From contig JADGHX010000001.1 in NCBI GenBank assembly GCA_019683695.1, positions 88,837-152,836 of the forward strand: a stretch of 64,000 nt of DNA, written 5' to 3'. The notes beneath the pieces were generated by a model that did not search any database, was not told where the DNA came from, and saw nothing but the letters and a program-made list of their open reading frames with translations. Every line of letters starts with the position of its first letter. Position 1 is the stretch's first letter. A program made the position numbers and the translations under genes. This document shows positions 26,590 to 34,543 of the stretch, one piece after another. The stretch is from Steroidobacteraceae bacterium (lineage in GTDB: Bacteria; Pseudomonadota; Gammaproteobacteria; Steroidobacterales; Steroidobacteraceae).

Positions 26590-28611
26590 ATGCAGCAGCT
26601 CGCTGAGGCGAACGGACGTCTCACGTTCCTTCTTGCCCTCGCAAGGGAGCTCGCCCGCATTCGCAGCCCGCAGGAGGTGGTCTGCACCGCGATGGTTCGC
26701 TTGCGCGAACGTCTCGGGGTTGCGGGCGTGATGCTCGCGGAGGTGGATGAGACGCTGCGTGAGGCGATCGTGCTGAGGGAGTCCGGCGGTGCGCAGTCGC
26801 GCATCGAAGTGTCGAGCGTTCCGCTCGAACGGCTGGCGCAGCTTGCGGCACAGTCCCGCGACGGGCGACCCATCGTGGTGACCGATGCGCGCGCGGATGC
26901 AGGCGCGGCGCGCCTGTTCGAGGATGCTTTCTCAACGCAGGGGGAGGGCGCGTTTCTTTGCGCGCCCGTGCTCGAGCGCGGCAGGCTCGTGGCGATCCTC
27001 TCCGTCGTGCATGCCGAGGCGCGCCGATGGAGCGAAGGCGAGATCGAGCTCGTCCGTCATGTGGCAGATATCCTGTGGCCGGCCCTGGACAAGGCCCGCG
27101 CCGACCGCCGGCTCACCATGGGCGAGGAGCGGCTGCGGCTCGCCCAGAGCGTTGCGCTGATCGGCACGTGGGACTGGGATCCCGAGACGCGCGCCATGTA
27201 TCTCTCGCCCGAGTGCTCGGAGCTTCTCGGCCTCACGGGTGAGGAACAGCAGGTGCGCGCCGAGTGGCAGGCGCGGATCGATCCTCATCACCTCCAGTCC
27301 GTCACGTCGATGCTCGAACAGGTGGTCACCTGCGGCATGGGCGAGATCGAGTATCGCTATCACCATCCGCAACGAGGCCCGATGTGGATCTACAGCAAGG
27401 CCGGCCTCGTCGAGCACGGAGGGCATCGACATGTGGTGGGCATCAGCCTGGACGTGACCAGTCGCCGCCAGGCCGAGGAAGAGCTGAAGCAGGTGAATCA
27501 GCGCAAGGATGAGTTCCTCGCGATGCTCGCGCACGAGCTGCGCAACCCGCTCGCGCCGATACGCAATGCCGCGCAATTACTTTCCGCGCACGGCGCCGAT
27601 CGGCCTGAAATCGAATGGGCCCGCGCGGTCATCGAGCGTCAGACCGGGCAGCTCGTGCGGCTCGTCGATGACTTGCTCGACGTCTCGAGGATGCTGCGCG
27701 GGCAGATCACGCTGCAGAAGTCGCCCGTGACGCTCGGTGAGGTGATCCATCACGCTCTCGAGACTTCCCGGCCGGCCATTCGTCGCCGCAAGCATCATCT
27801 CTCGGTGCAGGTGCCGGAGCAGCCGGTGCAGCTCGAAGGTGATCTCACGCGCCTCGTTCAGGTCATCGCCAATCTGCTCGACAACGCGGCGAAGTACACC
27901 GACGAAGGTGGCCAGATCCGGCTGGAGGCGGAGCTCGAAGGCGCAAGCGTGGTGATCCGCGTGCGCGATACCGGCCTGGGGATCGCGCCCGAGCTCTTGC
28001 CGCACGTGTTCGATGTGTTCACGCAGGCGGATCAGACCGTGGATCGTGCGGAGGGTGGGCTCGGCATCGGGCTCACGCTCGTGAAGCGGCTCGTCGAGAT
28101 GCACGGCGGGGCCGTGGAGGCGCACAGCGAAGGGCTCGGTCGCGGCGCGGAGTTCGTGGTGCGCTTGCCTGTGATTGGGCCGGCGGCGCCGACCGTAAGT
28201 GTGCCGACAGCGCGGCCCGCTGACGTTGCGCGGGAGGCTCGACAAAGCCTGCGGGTTCTCATCGTGGATGACAACGTGGATGCGGCGGACAGCGTCGCGA
28301 TGCTGCTCGACATGGAAGGGCACCAGACCCGCACGGTGAATACCGCGCGCGCGGCGCTGCTCGCGGCGCCGGAGTTCAAGCCGGAAGTCGTGCTGCTCGA
28401 TATCGGGCTGCCCGAGATGGATGGCTACGAGGTGGCCCGACGCCTGCGCGCGCAGGATGAGGCGCGGTCGATGCGGCTCGTGGCCGTGACAGGCTATGGC
28501 CAGCCGGCGGATCGGGAGCGCGCGCGCGAGGCCGGGTTCGATGAGCACATGGTGAAGCCGGTGGAGCCGGCAGTGTTGCAGGAGTTCCTGCAGTCTGTGC
28601 GGCGAACGTAA
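26590..28611 (+). CDS. Hybrid sensor histidine kinase (GAF-PAS-HisKA-HATPase-REC)
   Basis: A 673-residue cytoplasmic hybrid kinase. Domains in order are GAF (about 10-165), PAS (180-295), HisKA with His315 in FLAMLAHELRNPLAP, HATPase_c (NLLDNAAKYT, DTGLGI, GGLGIGLTLVK) and a receiver (545-670) with phospho-acceptor Asp604 in LLDIGLPEMDG. No membrane segment. The first ATG (26590) has no ribosome binding site, but a good AAGGGA lies eight bases before an in-frame ATC at 26560. The true start may therefore be that non-standard codon, or the base may be misread. No response-regulator partner lies nearby. Confidence 0.9.
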   Translation: MQQLAEANGRLTFLLALARELARIRSPQEVVCTAMVRLRERLGVAGVMLAEVDETLREAIVLRESGGAQSRIEVSSVPLERLAQLAAQSRDGRPIVVTDARADAGAARLFEDAFSTQGEGAFLCAPVLERGRLVAILSVVHAEARRWSEGEIELVRHVADILWPALDKARADRRLTMGEERLRLAQSVALIGTWDWDPETRAMYLSPECSELLGLTGEEQQVRAEWQARIDPHHLQSVTSMLEQVVTCGMGEIEYRYHHPQRGPMWIYSKAGLVEHGGHRHVVGISLDVTSRRQAEEELKQVNQRKDEFLAMLAHELRNPLAPIRNAAQLLSAHGADRPEIEWARAVIERQTGQLVRLVDDLLDVSRMLRGQITLQKSPVTLGEVIHHALETSRPAIRRRKHHLSVQVPEQPVQLEGDLTRLVQVIANLLDNAAKYTDEGGQIRLEAELEGASVVIRVRDTGLGIAPELLPHVFDVFTQADQTVDRAEGGLGIGLTLVKRLVEMHGGAVEAHSEGLGRGAEFVVRLPVIGPAAPTVSVPTARPADVAREARQSLRVLIVDDNVDAADSVAMLLDMEGHQTRTVNTARAALLAAPEFKPEVVLLDIGLPEMDGYEVARRLRAQDEARSMRLVAVTGYGQPADRERAREAGFDEHMVKPVEPAVLQEFLQSVRRT

Positions 28612-28785
28612 GCACCAGGCCGGGCGGCGCTGAGGTCATTGCCGTGTCGCGTGCCTGATGGCCGCAGCAGAGTCGCCTCACACTCGCACGTCCATCCGGC
28701 TGTCTCCATCGAGTGATGGTTCGCGCGTGAGGCGCACGGTAAGCTCCGCGCCACACATGGGATTTACAGCGTTGTTACCGCCCGC

Positions 28786-30057
28786 ATGAGCGAGGCGGGT
28801 GGGTCGGTCGCGCGCGCGTCGTCGGGCAATCGTGCCCTTGCAGCGCTGAGGTACCGGGATTTTGCCGTCTTCGTGGTGGCGAGGTTTCTGACCACGTGGT
28901 CGTGGCAGATCCTGGGGGCCGCGGTGGGCTGGCAAGTGTGGCAGCTCACGCACAATCCCCTGGCCATTGCCTACATCGGGCTCGCGCAATTCCTGCCCTT
29001 CTTCCTGCTCGTGCTCTTTGCCGGACACGTTGCGGATCGGTCCGATCGACGGGTCGTGCTCGCGGTGGCGTACAGCGTCGAAGCTGCATGCGCGCTGATG
29101 CTCCTCTGGTTCACCCTGTCGGGCATCCAGTCGGTGTGGCCCGTGTTCGTGGCGATGACGCTGTTCGGCGCGGGCCGCGCGTTCTGGATGCCGACGGGCC
29201 AGGCCATCACGCCGAATCTCGTTCCACGCGAGGTCTTCCCGGGCGCGGTCGCGGTGAACTCCGCGTCGTTTCAGACGGCGGTCGTGACCGGCCCCGCGCT
29301 CGGCGGGCTGTTGCTCATGATCGGTCCGCAGGCGGCGTACGGAACGGTGTCCGTGCTGCTCACCCTCGCGGTGCTGCTCATTTCCAGCATCCGGCCGGTG
29401 CGTGCGCACGCGCAGGGCACAGCCTTCAGGTTCCGGGATGTGCTCGAAGGCCTGCGATTCGTGATTCGGCGACGAACGGTCCTCGGCGCCATCTCGCTCG
29501 ATCTTTTTGCCGTGCTCTTCGGAGGCGCCACGGCAATGATGCCGATCTATGCGAGCGACGTGCTACACGTGAGCCCCGTAGGCTACGGCTTCCTGCGCTC
29601 AGCGCCTGGTGTCGGCGCGGCCGTCATGGCCGCGGTGCTCGCGTTCTCACCCCTGCAGCGGAATATCGGGCGCTGGATGTTCGGTGGCGTGGCGCTCTTT
29701 GGCGTGTCCACTATCGTGTTCGGCATCTCGAAGGTGTTCTGGGTGTCCTTCATCGCGCTGTTCCTGCTCGGACTCGGAGACATGATCAGCGTGTTCGTGC
29801 GGCAGCTGCTCGTGCAGCTCGAGACGCCGGATGCGATCCGCGGTCGCGTGAGCGCCGTCAGCTCCATGTTCGTCGGCGCATCGAACGAGCTCGGTGAAGC
29901 GGAGTCCGGATTCGCTGCGTGGCTGGTGGGGCTCGTGCCCTCTGTCGTGCTTGGAGGCGTGGCCACACTGCTGGTCGTTGCCGGTTACATGAAGCTGTTC
30001 CCCGAGCTGCGCCGCATGGATCACTTCCCGTACGCGCAGGAGCGCTTTACCCGCTGA
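28786..30057 (+). CDS. MFS transporter
   Basis: A 423-residue inner-membrane transporter of the major facilitator superfamily, closest in feel to the MFS_3/enterobactin-exporter (EntS-like) group. It has about 12 hydrophobic segments. The loop between helices 2 and 3 carries the conserved GHVADRSDRRVVL (G-x3-D-R-x-x-R-R type). The cargo is unknown. It starts 174 bases after the histidine kinase. Its stop lies directly against the LexA box of the next gene. Confidence 0.88.
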   Translation: MSEAGGSVARASSGNRALAALRYRDFAVFVVARFLTTWSWQILGAAVGWQVWQLTHNPLAIAYIGLAQFLPFFLLVLFAGHVADRSDRRVVLAVAYSVEAACALMLLWFTLSGIQSVWPVFVAMTLFGAGRAFWMPTGQAITPNLVPREVFPGAVAVNSASFQTAVVTGPALGGLLLMIGPQAAYGTVSVLLTLAVLLISSIRPVRAHAQGTAFRFRDVLEGLRFVIRRRTVLGAISLDLFAVLFGGATAMMPIYASDVLHVSPVGYGFLRSAPGVGAAVMAAVLAFSPLQRNIGRWMFGGVALFGVSTIVFGISKVFWVSFIALFLLGLGDMISVFVRQLLVQLETPDAIRGRVSAVSSMFVGASNELGEAESGFAAWLVGLVPSVVLGGVATLLVVAGYMKLFPELRRMDHFPYAQERFTR

Positions 30058-30073
30058 CTGTATACGCGTACAG
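30058..30073 (+). promoter_or_regulatory. LexA operator (SOS box)
   Basis: CTGTATACGCGTACAG is a perfect CTGT-N8-ACAG LexA box of the gammaproteobacterial type. It begins one base after the MFS stop and ends seven bases before the GTG of the PA0069-type gene. From memory, PA0069 of Pseudomonas aeruginosa belongs to the LexA regulon, which fits. Confidence 0.8.
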
Positions 30074-30080
30074 TGCGCGC

Positions 30081-31166
30081 GTGACACGGGCGATCATCGG
30101 CAAGGCGGCATACAAGGGGCGTGGCGCGCTTTCGAATCCGAGAGGGCGCTTCGATCGCACGGGCCTCGATGCATTCGATGACGGGTGGTATCGGGAAGAA
30201 GGCCCCGAGAGCATCGCCACCAGCGTGCAGCCGGAGCACGCTCGCAGCGTCATCAGCACCAACGACTCTCCCGACGTCGGCTTCGAATACTCCATCAATC
30301 CCTACCGCGGCTGCGAGCACGGGTGCATCTACTGTTACGCTCGTTCGAGCCACGCATACATGGGCCTCTCGTCGGGTCTCGAATTCGAAACGAAACTCTT
30401 TTACAAGGCCGACGTCGCTCGCGTGCTGCGCGCCGAGCTCGCACGCCCCGGCTACACGTGCAAGACCATCATGCTCGGCGCGAACACCGACCCGTATCAG
30501 CCTGTCGAGCGCCGGCTTCAGGTGACGCGCGCCATCCTCGAGACGCTGTCCGCCTGTCATCACCCCGTGGCAATCATTACGAAGAGTGTCGGAGTTGCAC
30601 GGGATATCGACCTTCTTGCCAACCTCGCGCGGCGGAATCTCACGAGTGTGATCATCAGCATCACCACGCTCGATGCCGAAACGAAGCGCACACTGGAACC
30701 GCGAGCGGCGTCACCTGAGGCGCGGCTCAGAACCGTACGGGCCCTTGCGGAGGCGGGCATTCCGGTGGGCGTGCTTGTCGCACCGATCGTGCCGGCCATC
30801 ACGGATCACGAGCTGGAACGCATTCTCGAAGCAGCCGCGCAGGCGGGCGCCACCAGCGCCGGATATGTGTTGTTGCGTCTTCCGTACGAGGTGAAGGATC
30901 TCTTCCGGGAGTGGCTGGAGCAGCATTATCCGCAGCGTGCGCGACATGTGATGTCGCTCGTTCGCGACGCGCGCGGCGGACGCGACAATGATCCGAACTT
31001 CGGTACGCGCATGCGAGGCACCGGTCCGTATGCGGAAGCGATTCGCGCGCGCTTTCGCGTCGCCGCGCGCCGGCTCGGTCTCGACCAGCCGCGTGCGCGG
31101 GCGCTCGTTACCACGCTCTTCCGGCCCCCGCGGCCGGACTCGCCGCAACTCCAGCTCGAGCTCTGA
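30081..31166 (+). CDS. PA0069-family radical SAM protein
   Basis: A 361-residue radical SAM protein related to spore photoproduct lyase (Rv2578c/PA0069 group). The [4Fe-4S]-SAM cluster motif is CEHGCIYC (Cys78, Cys82, Cys85) inside NPYRGCEHGCIYCYARSSH. The TIM-barrel continues with IMLGANTDPYQPVERR and VAIITKS. I set the start at GTG 30081 because the LexA box ends immediately before it and the conserved N-terminus begins just after. SOS control and SplB relatedness suggest a role in DNA damage repair or tolerance, though the reaction is unknown. Confidence 0.88.
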   Translation: MTRAIIGKAAYKGRGALSNPRGRFDRTGLDAFDDGWYREEGPESIATSVQPEHARSVISTNDSPDVGFEYSINPYRGCEHGCIYCYARSSHAYMGLSSGLEFETKLFYKADVARVLRAELARPGYTCKTIMLGANTDPYQPVERRLQVTRAILETLSACHHPVAIITKSVGVARDIDLLANLARRNLTSVIISITTLDAETKRTLEPRAASPEARLRTVRALAEAGIPVGVLVAPIVPAITDHELERILEAAAQAGATSAGYVLLRLPYEVKDLFREWLEQHYPQRARHVMSLVRDARGGRDNDPNFGTRMRGTGPYAEAIRARFRVAARRLGLDQPRARALVTTLFRPPRPDSPQLQLEL

Positions 31167-31185
31167 GCGGAAAGCTGCGGCTGCG

Positions 31186-31200
31186 TCCCGGCATCCGGGA
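31186..31200 (+). terminator. Short hairpin after the radical SAM gene
   Basis: TCCCGG-cat-CCGGGA forms a 6-bp stem 20 bases after the stop. It would separate the SOS-controlled gene from the envelope cluster that follows. The remaining gap to 31304 should contain the cluster promoter, but no convincing -35/-10 pair is seen. Confidence 0.4.
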
Positions 31201-31304
31201 ACCGGATATGCAACATGCGGTCATAAACCCGGTCGCGTCGGTGGCATACTCGTCACGACCTTGTGGTCACGGCTCTCCCGCACGGCACTCGCAGGGACAT
31301 CACC

Positions 31305-32045
31305 ATGAACACCATGAAAGTCGGGTCTCGTTCTGCCGTTTCCCTTTCCCTTGCCGCTTGCCTCCCCGCAGTGCTGTTGTCGGGATGCATGCAGGCGCGT
31401 GTGGAGGAATCACGCGAGATGCCCACGCACATCGCCAAGGGCGAAGCGGTGGTCATTCTCGCCAAACCGCAGGTGGAAGGTGCCGGCGCCGAGGACGCCT
31501 TCATGGACTGCGTGAGCAACGAGCTGAAGGGTGGCAAGGCGAACATCATCGTCCACGGCAACGACGAATTCGTTGACGCGATGTTTCCCTGGTTCGAGCC
31601 GGGAACGGCCCCTGCTAAACCCGAGGCGGTGACCGCCCTGCTGACGCGCCCCGGCGTGAGCGAAAAGGTTGCCGCCTCCGGCGTGCGTTATGTCGTTTGG
31701 CTCGATGGCAGCACGCAGAAGACGGACGGTGGTGGCAGCATCGCCTGCGGAGCCGCGCCGGGCGCCGCCGGATGCATTGGCTTCGGGTGGTGGGAGAAGG
31801 AATCCGCGTACGAAGCCACTGTCTGGGACCTGAAACAAGCCAAAACGGCGGGCAGCGTGGGCACGAACGTTACCGGGACGTCCGCGATCATCGGCGCAGT
31901 CGTGCCCCTGCCGTTCATCGCGCGCGTGCAGAGTGCCGCGTGCAATCGCATGGCGGACCAGTTGCGCTCCTTCTTCACCGGTGATGGTGAGGCGCCTGCC
32001 GAAGCCGTGGCGACCACGACCACAGCCAAGGGAGCCGAGCCATGA
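31305..32045 (+). CDS. Lipoprotein, first gene of the envelope cluster
   Basis: A 246-residue lipoprotein with lipobox LLSGC (Cys28). The mature part opens with RVEESREMPTHIAKGEAVVI and carries alternating strand/helix segments (KANIIVHGNDEFVDAMFPWF, GVRYVVWLDGSTQK) and a Gly/Cys-rich SIACGAAPGAAGCIGFGWW, which may hold a disulphide. I do not recognise a named family; it resembles periplasmic auxiliary lipoproteins in general shape. AGGGA precedes the ATG. Its stop overlaps the next start (ATGA), so it begins a tightly coupled operon that runs to 44566. Confidence 0.75.
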   Translation: MNTMKVGSRSAVSLSLAACLPAVLLSGCMQARVEESREMPTHIAKGEAVVILAKPQVEGAGAEDAFMDCVSNELKGGKANIIVHGNDEFVDAMFPWFEPGTAPAKPEAVTALLTRPGVSEKVAASGVRYVVWLDGSTQKTDGGGSIACGAAPGAAGCIGFGWWEKESAYEATVWDLKQAKTAGSVGTNVTGTSAIIGAVVPLPFIARVQSAACNRMADQLRSFFTGDGEAPAEAVATTTTAKGAEP

Positions 32046-33100
32046 ATGCCATCCCCGGGCGTGATTCACCACGCCTCATCCGGTGCGTCGTGTCCGCCGC
32101 GGTGGCGAGCGCGCTGCTGATCGCTGCGGGTTGCCAGACGAGCTCGGGAGGAGGCAGACCTTCACCGAGCACGCCCACCAGTTCCGGCTCCGAAAGCAGC
32201 ACGGGCTCCGAGAGCAGCAGCAGCGGCTCACAGGGCAGCAGCGGCTCCCAGAGCACGAGCGGCTCCGAAAGCAGCGGCTCGCAGCAAGGCGCGCCGAGCA
32301 CCTCGGGGAGCGAGTCCAGCTCACCCGGCGGAACGAACGGTTCGAGTGGCACGGCCGGCGCGCCGGTGCCGTCGAACACCGGCTCCGGCACGCCCTCGGG
32401 CACGGGCTCCGCGCCAGGGCAGCCGTCCACGCCGGCCGGCTCGTCTGAACCCGGCATCCCTTCGCCCTCCACTCATTCAGGTACGCAGGGCGGAGGCTCG
32501 GCGGGCGGCTTGCCGCAGCCGAGCGGGTCGCAGCAGTCCGGCACGGCGGGTGGGTCCGCTTCGGGCACGGCCCAGCCGGGCGGCGCTCAGCCGGGCGGGG
32601 GAGCGCAAACGCCAGAGGAGCGGCGTGCGGCAATCGATCGCAGGCTCGATGAGTCGCTCGGCAAGCTGGATGAGCAGATCCGTCGCGAGCAGGAGCGTAC
32701 CGCGCAGGAGCGCGATGCACGTGCGGCCAGCGGCAGTGCCGCCAACCCGGCCAGTGATACGGATGCCGACGGCAATGGGAGTGAGGCGGCTGCCGGCACG
32801 GCGGAAACCGAGGTGCCTGGCGCGGCGGGCGAGGGCACGGGTCCGAAGGACGACGAGGGACGACCGAGCCGCCCCGGCGATCTGAAATCGGACAAGCAAC
32901 GCAAGGCTGAAGGCAGCGCCAGCGGCAGCAGCGGCGGCGCGCAGGGTTCCGGTGCCACGGCCACCGAGATTCCGGACGGCAGCGACGATGACATCGTGGC
33001 ACGCCGTCTGCGCAAGGCGGCCGAGCAGGAAACCGATCCGGAGCTCAAGGAGAAGCTCTGGAAGGAATACATCGAGTACAAGAAGAACGCGGGCAAGTAA
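32042..33100 (+). CDS. Ser/Gly-rich low-complexity lipoprotein
   Basis: A 352-residue lipoprotein with lipobox IAAGC (Cys31). Residues 33-195 are an extended Ser/Gly/Thr/Pro/Gln tract (GSESSSSGSQGSSGSQ-like), probably a disordered linker reaching across periplasm or peptidoglycan. Residues 195-245 form a charged helix (RRAAIDRRLDESLGKLDEQI). The C-terminal 45 residues are a second acidic/basic helix (RRLRKAAEQETDPELKEKLW). No catalytic domain is visible. It could tether envelope components or be a target of the cluster kinase, as Ser/Thr are abundant. The start overlaps the preceding stop. Confidence 0.75.
   Translation: MNAIPGRDSPRLIRCVVSAAVASALLIAAGCQTSSGGGRPSPSTPTSSGSESSTGSESSSSGSQGSSGSQSTSGSESSGSQQGAPSTSGSESSSPGGTNGSSGTAGAPVPSNTGSGTPSGTGSAPGQPSTPAGSSEPGIPSPSTHSGTQGGGSAGGLPQPSGSQQSGTAGGSASGTAQPGGAQPGGGAQTPEERRAAIDRRLDESLGKLDEQIRREQERTAQERDARAASGSAANPASDTDADGNGSEAAAGTAETEVPGAAGEGTGPKDDEGRPSRPGDLKSDKQRKAEGSASGSSGGAQGSGATATEIPDGSDDDIVARRLRKAAEQETDPELKEKLWKEYIEYKKNAGK
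32179..32290 (+). repeat. Imperfect in-frame tandem repeats in the Ser-rich lipoprotein gene
   Basis: Units close to GGCTCCGAAAGCAGC recur about seven times with small insertions, encoding Gly-Ser-Glu-Ser-Ser variants. Such coding repeats can change length by slippage, so the linker may vary between strains. Confidence 0.5.
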
Positions 33101-33193
33101 GCGCGACAGACAGGCGCCCGGGGAGGGGCCGTGCAGGCTGCGGGGCACGCTGACGAGGTGTCCAGGGTCGACGCGAGGAAAAAGGTGAACAAC

Positions 33194-34543
33194 ATGATGC
33201 GGCAAGCACTCATTGCGCTCGTTGGCGCAGCCGTCGTGAGCCAGCTCGGCGGCTGCATGGTCAGCGAGACCAAGCCCCTGCCCAAGATCAACCCGGTGCA
33301 GGCCAAGGTGCAGATTCCCGAGGACGAGCTGCTGGACGTCGGCGTCCAGGAGTTCGATCCGAGCATCCCCGAAGAGATTGCGAACGACCCGGAAGCCCTC
33401 GCCAAGAAGCGCATCTATCCGGATATCCGCAAGGCGGAAGCGCGGTACATCCCGACGCTGCTCCGCTCGACCCTCGAGTCCTCCGGCCAGTGGGGCGCGG
33501 TGCGCGTCGTGCCCGCCAACCTCGAATTCATCGATGTCATCGTGTCGGGAAAGATCATCGAGTCCACGGGAGCGAAGCTTGCTGTTGAGGTCTCGGTCAC
33601 GGATTCCACGGGGCGCGCCTGGATCAGCCACAAGCGCTACGAGAGCCCTGCGGATACCGGGTCGTACAAGACGGACAACGCCCTGCGGGCACGGGATCCT
33701 TTCCAGAACGTGTACTCACAGATCGCGAACGACATGGTGGCGGCCCGCGATGCGCTCCTCGCGCAGGATCGGCGTGAGATCCGGCGCGTCACCGAGCTGC
33801 GCTTCGCGCAGGACCTCGCGCCTGCCGCCATGAGCGGCTATCTGCAGAAGGACGAAAAGGGGCTCTTGAAGGTGGCCCGCCTGCCCGCCGAGAACGATCC
33901 GTTCACCACGCGTATCGATCGCATCCGCGAGCGCGACGCCGGTGTCGTGGATACCGTGAACGGCTACTACGCCAACTTCTCGGAGGCGATGCGCGATTCG
34001 TACGGCAACTGGCGCCGCACGAGCTTCGATGAGATCGAGAAGGAAACCCGCGCGCGCAATCAGGCGCGCACGCGCACCTTCCTGGGCGCCGCCGCCGTGC
34101 TGGCGAGCGTGTTCGTGCCCGGCCAGTGCGCGTCATACGACTACAACTGCCGCCGCATCGAGAGCGCGGCGCGCACGGCCGGTGCCATCGGCGGCACCGC
34201 TGCCGTGCTCTCGGGATTGAAGAAGTATTCAGACGCCCGGGTGCATGCCCAGGCGTTGAAAGAGCTGTCGGAAAGCTTCCAGAACGAAGTGCAGCCGCAG
34301 GTGGTGGATGTGGAAGGCCGCACGCTGCGCCTCACCGGCACCGCCGATGAGCAGTACCGCGAGTGGCGCAAGCTCCTGCACGAGCTGTATCTGGAAGAGA
34401 ACGGCACCGACGGGCGCCCCGCCCCCGCGACAGCGGCGCCGGCTCCCGCCACGACGGACAGTGCCCCGGCCACGGAGGGCAGCGCGACAGCTCCGGTCAA
34501 GCTTGCGACTGAACAGCCCGCTTCCACTCCAGTGAGGCCATGA
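33194..34543 (+). CDS. Lipoprotein of the envelope cluster
   Basis: A 449-residue lipoprotein with signal peptide ending SQLGGC (Cys21). Residues 75-180 (ARYIPTLLRSTLESSGQWGA, FIDVIVSGKIIESTGAKLAV) resemble the mixed alpha/beta fold of outer-membrane auxiliary lipoproteins such as LptE or GNA1162-type proteins; this is a shape impression only. A hydrophobic stretch TFLGAAAVLASVFVPGQ lies near residue 300, and the C-terminus is an Ala/Pro/Thr tail. AAGGTGA six bases before the ATG sets the start. Its stop overlaps the kinase start (ATGA). Confidence 0.75.
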   Translation: MMRQALIALVGAAVVSQLGGCMVSETKPLPKINPVQAKVQIPEDELLDVGVQEFDPSIPEEIANDPEALAKKRIYPDIRKAEARYIPTLLRSTLESSGQWGAVRVVPANLEFIDVIVSGKIIESTGAKLAVEVSVTDSTGRAWISHKRYESPADTGSYKTDNALRARDPFQNVYSQIANDMVAARDALLAQDRREIRRVTELRFAQDLAPAAMSGYLQKDEKGLLKVARLPAENDPFTTRIDRIRERDAGVVDTVNGYYANFSEAMRDSYGNWRRTSFDEIEKETRARNQARTRTFLGAAAVLASVFVPGQCASYDYNCRRIESAARTAGAIGGTAAVLSGLKKYSDARVHAQALKELSESFQNEVQPQVVDVEGRTLRLTGTADEQYREWRKLLHELYLEENGTDGRPAPATAAPAPATTDSAPATEGSATAPVKLATEQPASTPVRP

